Origin: Salinisphaera shabanensis E1L3A
GTDB taxonomy: Bacteria; Pseudomonadota; Gammaproteobacteria; Nevskiales; Salinisphaeraceae
NCBI RefSeq assembly: GCF_000215955.2
Contig: NZ_AFNV02000005.1
Coordinates: 62,001-126,000, forward strand
Direction: 5' to 3'
DNA: 64,000 nucleotides
The position numbers and the translations under genes were made by a program. Positions 63,504 through 64,000 of the stretch are shown piece by piece. How positions within the stretch are numbered: the first letter of the stretch is position 1; each line of letters begins with the position of its first letter. Below the pieces are notes generated by a model. That model was given only the letters and a program-made list of their open reading frames with translations, was not told where the DNA came from and ran no database searches.

Positions 63504-64000
63504 CTGCTGCCACCAAGACGCGGATCACGACGATACGGTCAAGGACCCGGTCTGCGGCATGAGCGTCGTGCCCGGCGAAAAACCGCAGTACGACTACAAC
63601 GGCCAGACCTATCATTTCTGCTGTGCGCGCTGTCGCGACCGCTTCGCCACCGACCCGGAATCGTTTCTGAACCCGGTGAAGGACGACACACCCGCGCCAC
63701 CCGGCACGCGCTATATCTGCCCGATGTGCCCGGGCGTGGAAAGCGATGGCCCGGCCGAATGCCCGAAGTGCGGCATGGCACTGGAACCGGCCAAGCCGCC
63801 GAAACGCCAGACCCAGTACACCTGCCCCATGCATCCGGAAATCGTCGAAGACAAACCCGGCGACTGTCCGAAATGCGGTATGGCACTGGAGCCGACCACG
63901 GTCAGCCCCGACACCGAAGATCCGGAACTCAAGGCCATGCAGCGCCGATTCTGGATCAGCCTGCCGCTGGCCGGCGCGGTTTTCATATTGGCCATGGGCG
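63496..64000 (+). CDS. Heavy-metal (copper/silver-type) P-type ATPase, N-terminal part
   Basis: The first 168 residues are seen. They contain a YHS domain (VKDPVCGMSVVPGEKPQYDY, then YHFCCARCRDRF) and two heavy-metal-binding modules (YICPMCPGVESDGPAECPKC and YTCPMHPEIVEDKPGDCPKC, each ending CGMALE). The first transmembrane helix follows (FWISLPLAGAVFILAM). This N-terminal arrangement is typical of copper or silver exporting ATPases. The ATG at 63496 lies inside merR. The gene runs off the window. Confidence 0.92.
   Translation, partial: MTDCCHQDADHDDTVKDPVCGMSVVPGEKPQYDYNGQTYHFCCARCRDRFATDPESFLNPVKDDTPAPPGTRYICPMCPGVESDGPAECPKCGMALEPAKPPKRQTQYTCPMHPEIVEDKPGDCPKCGMALEPTTVSPDTEDPELKAMQRRFWISLPLAGAVFILAMG

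Noticed and set aside
1-64000. CRISPR arrays, tRNA, rRNA genes or insertion sequences
   Set aside because: I saw no regularly spaced repeats, no tRNA cloverleaf in the intergenic gaps, no rRNA sequence and no transposase.

Overview
The window is G+C-rich, gene-dense DNA that reads as a gammaproteobacterial chromosome (Fur, GltX, SufE, oligopeptidase A, YhcB, YidD, MetE/MetR, GpmA). A complete Ca-type methanol dehydrogenase (mxa) cluster together with a type 2 isoleucyl-tRNA synthetase suggests a methylotrophic, probably marine or halotolerant member near Salinisphaera/Nevskiales. That placement is inferred from gene content and protein style only; no 16S gene is present.

Layout. 0-2 kb: a frameshifted, window-truncated TonB-dependent receptor behind a Zur-box-like palindrome, then a TetR regulator divergent from a two-subunit SMR efflux pump. 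2-15 kb: mostly housekeeping and small regulatory units (chemotaxis transducer, Trm112-like protein, dihydroorotase, Fur, ATP sulfurylase, DUF488, an ArsR-CDF zinc efflux operon, HAD phosphatase, GltX, a MarR-siderophore-reductase operon, GNAT, LysR and a divergent quinone reductase).

15.2-25.6 kb: a defence island. It is a type I restriction-modification locus ordered hsdM-hsdS-(XRE/ImmA protease)-(DUF262/HNH protein)-hsdR, followed by a two-gene winged-helix plus nucleotidyltransferase unit that starts in a 35-bp palindrome. Several junctions overlap (TAATG, ATGA), so the unrelated-looking proteins are probably co-translated with the restriction genes. hsdS is visibly more AT-rich than its neighbours.

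25.7-34.1 kb: metE and divergent metR, a 1.1-kb non-coding block with three copies of a long repeat carrying 11-bp hairpin arms, then rpmE (type B L31), ileS (type 2) and yidD.

34.1-47.6 kb: the methanol oxidation region, read right to left: mxaF, mxaJ, mxaG, mxaI, mxaR, mxaS, mxaA, mxaC, mxaK, mxaL, mxaD, a YVTN beta-propeller protein and a NarX-like histidine kinase. A NarL/LuxR response regulator is divergent from mxaF. From mxaR to mxaD every junction is a 4-base ATGA/GTGA overlap. MxaF/MxaI form the periplasmic PQQ enzyme, MxaG is its cytochrome acceptor, and the rest serve maturation and regulation.

47.7-64 kb: SufE, an SDR, a lactate-oxidase-type flavoenzyme, YhcB, a CoA-binding protein, lipoproteins, phosphoglycerate mutase, a 3D-domain protein, an esterase, glutathione reductase, oligopeptidase A, exonuclease III, a bile-acid-symporter-like carrier and a Gfo/Idh/MocA dehydrogenase. 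The window ends in a copper-type module: DUF411 protein, then merR and a P-type ATPase (cut by the window edge) behind a textbook 19-bp-spaced MerR promoter.
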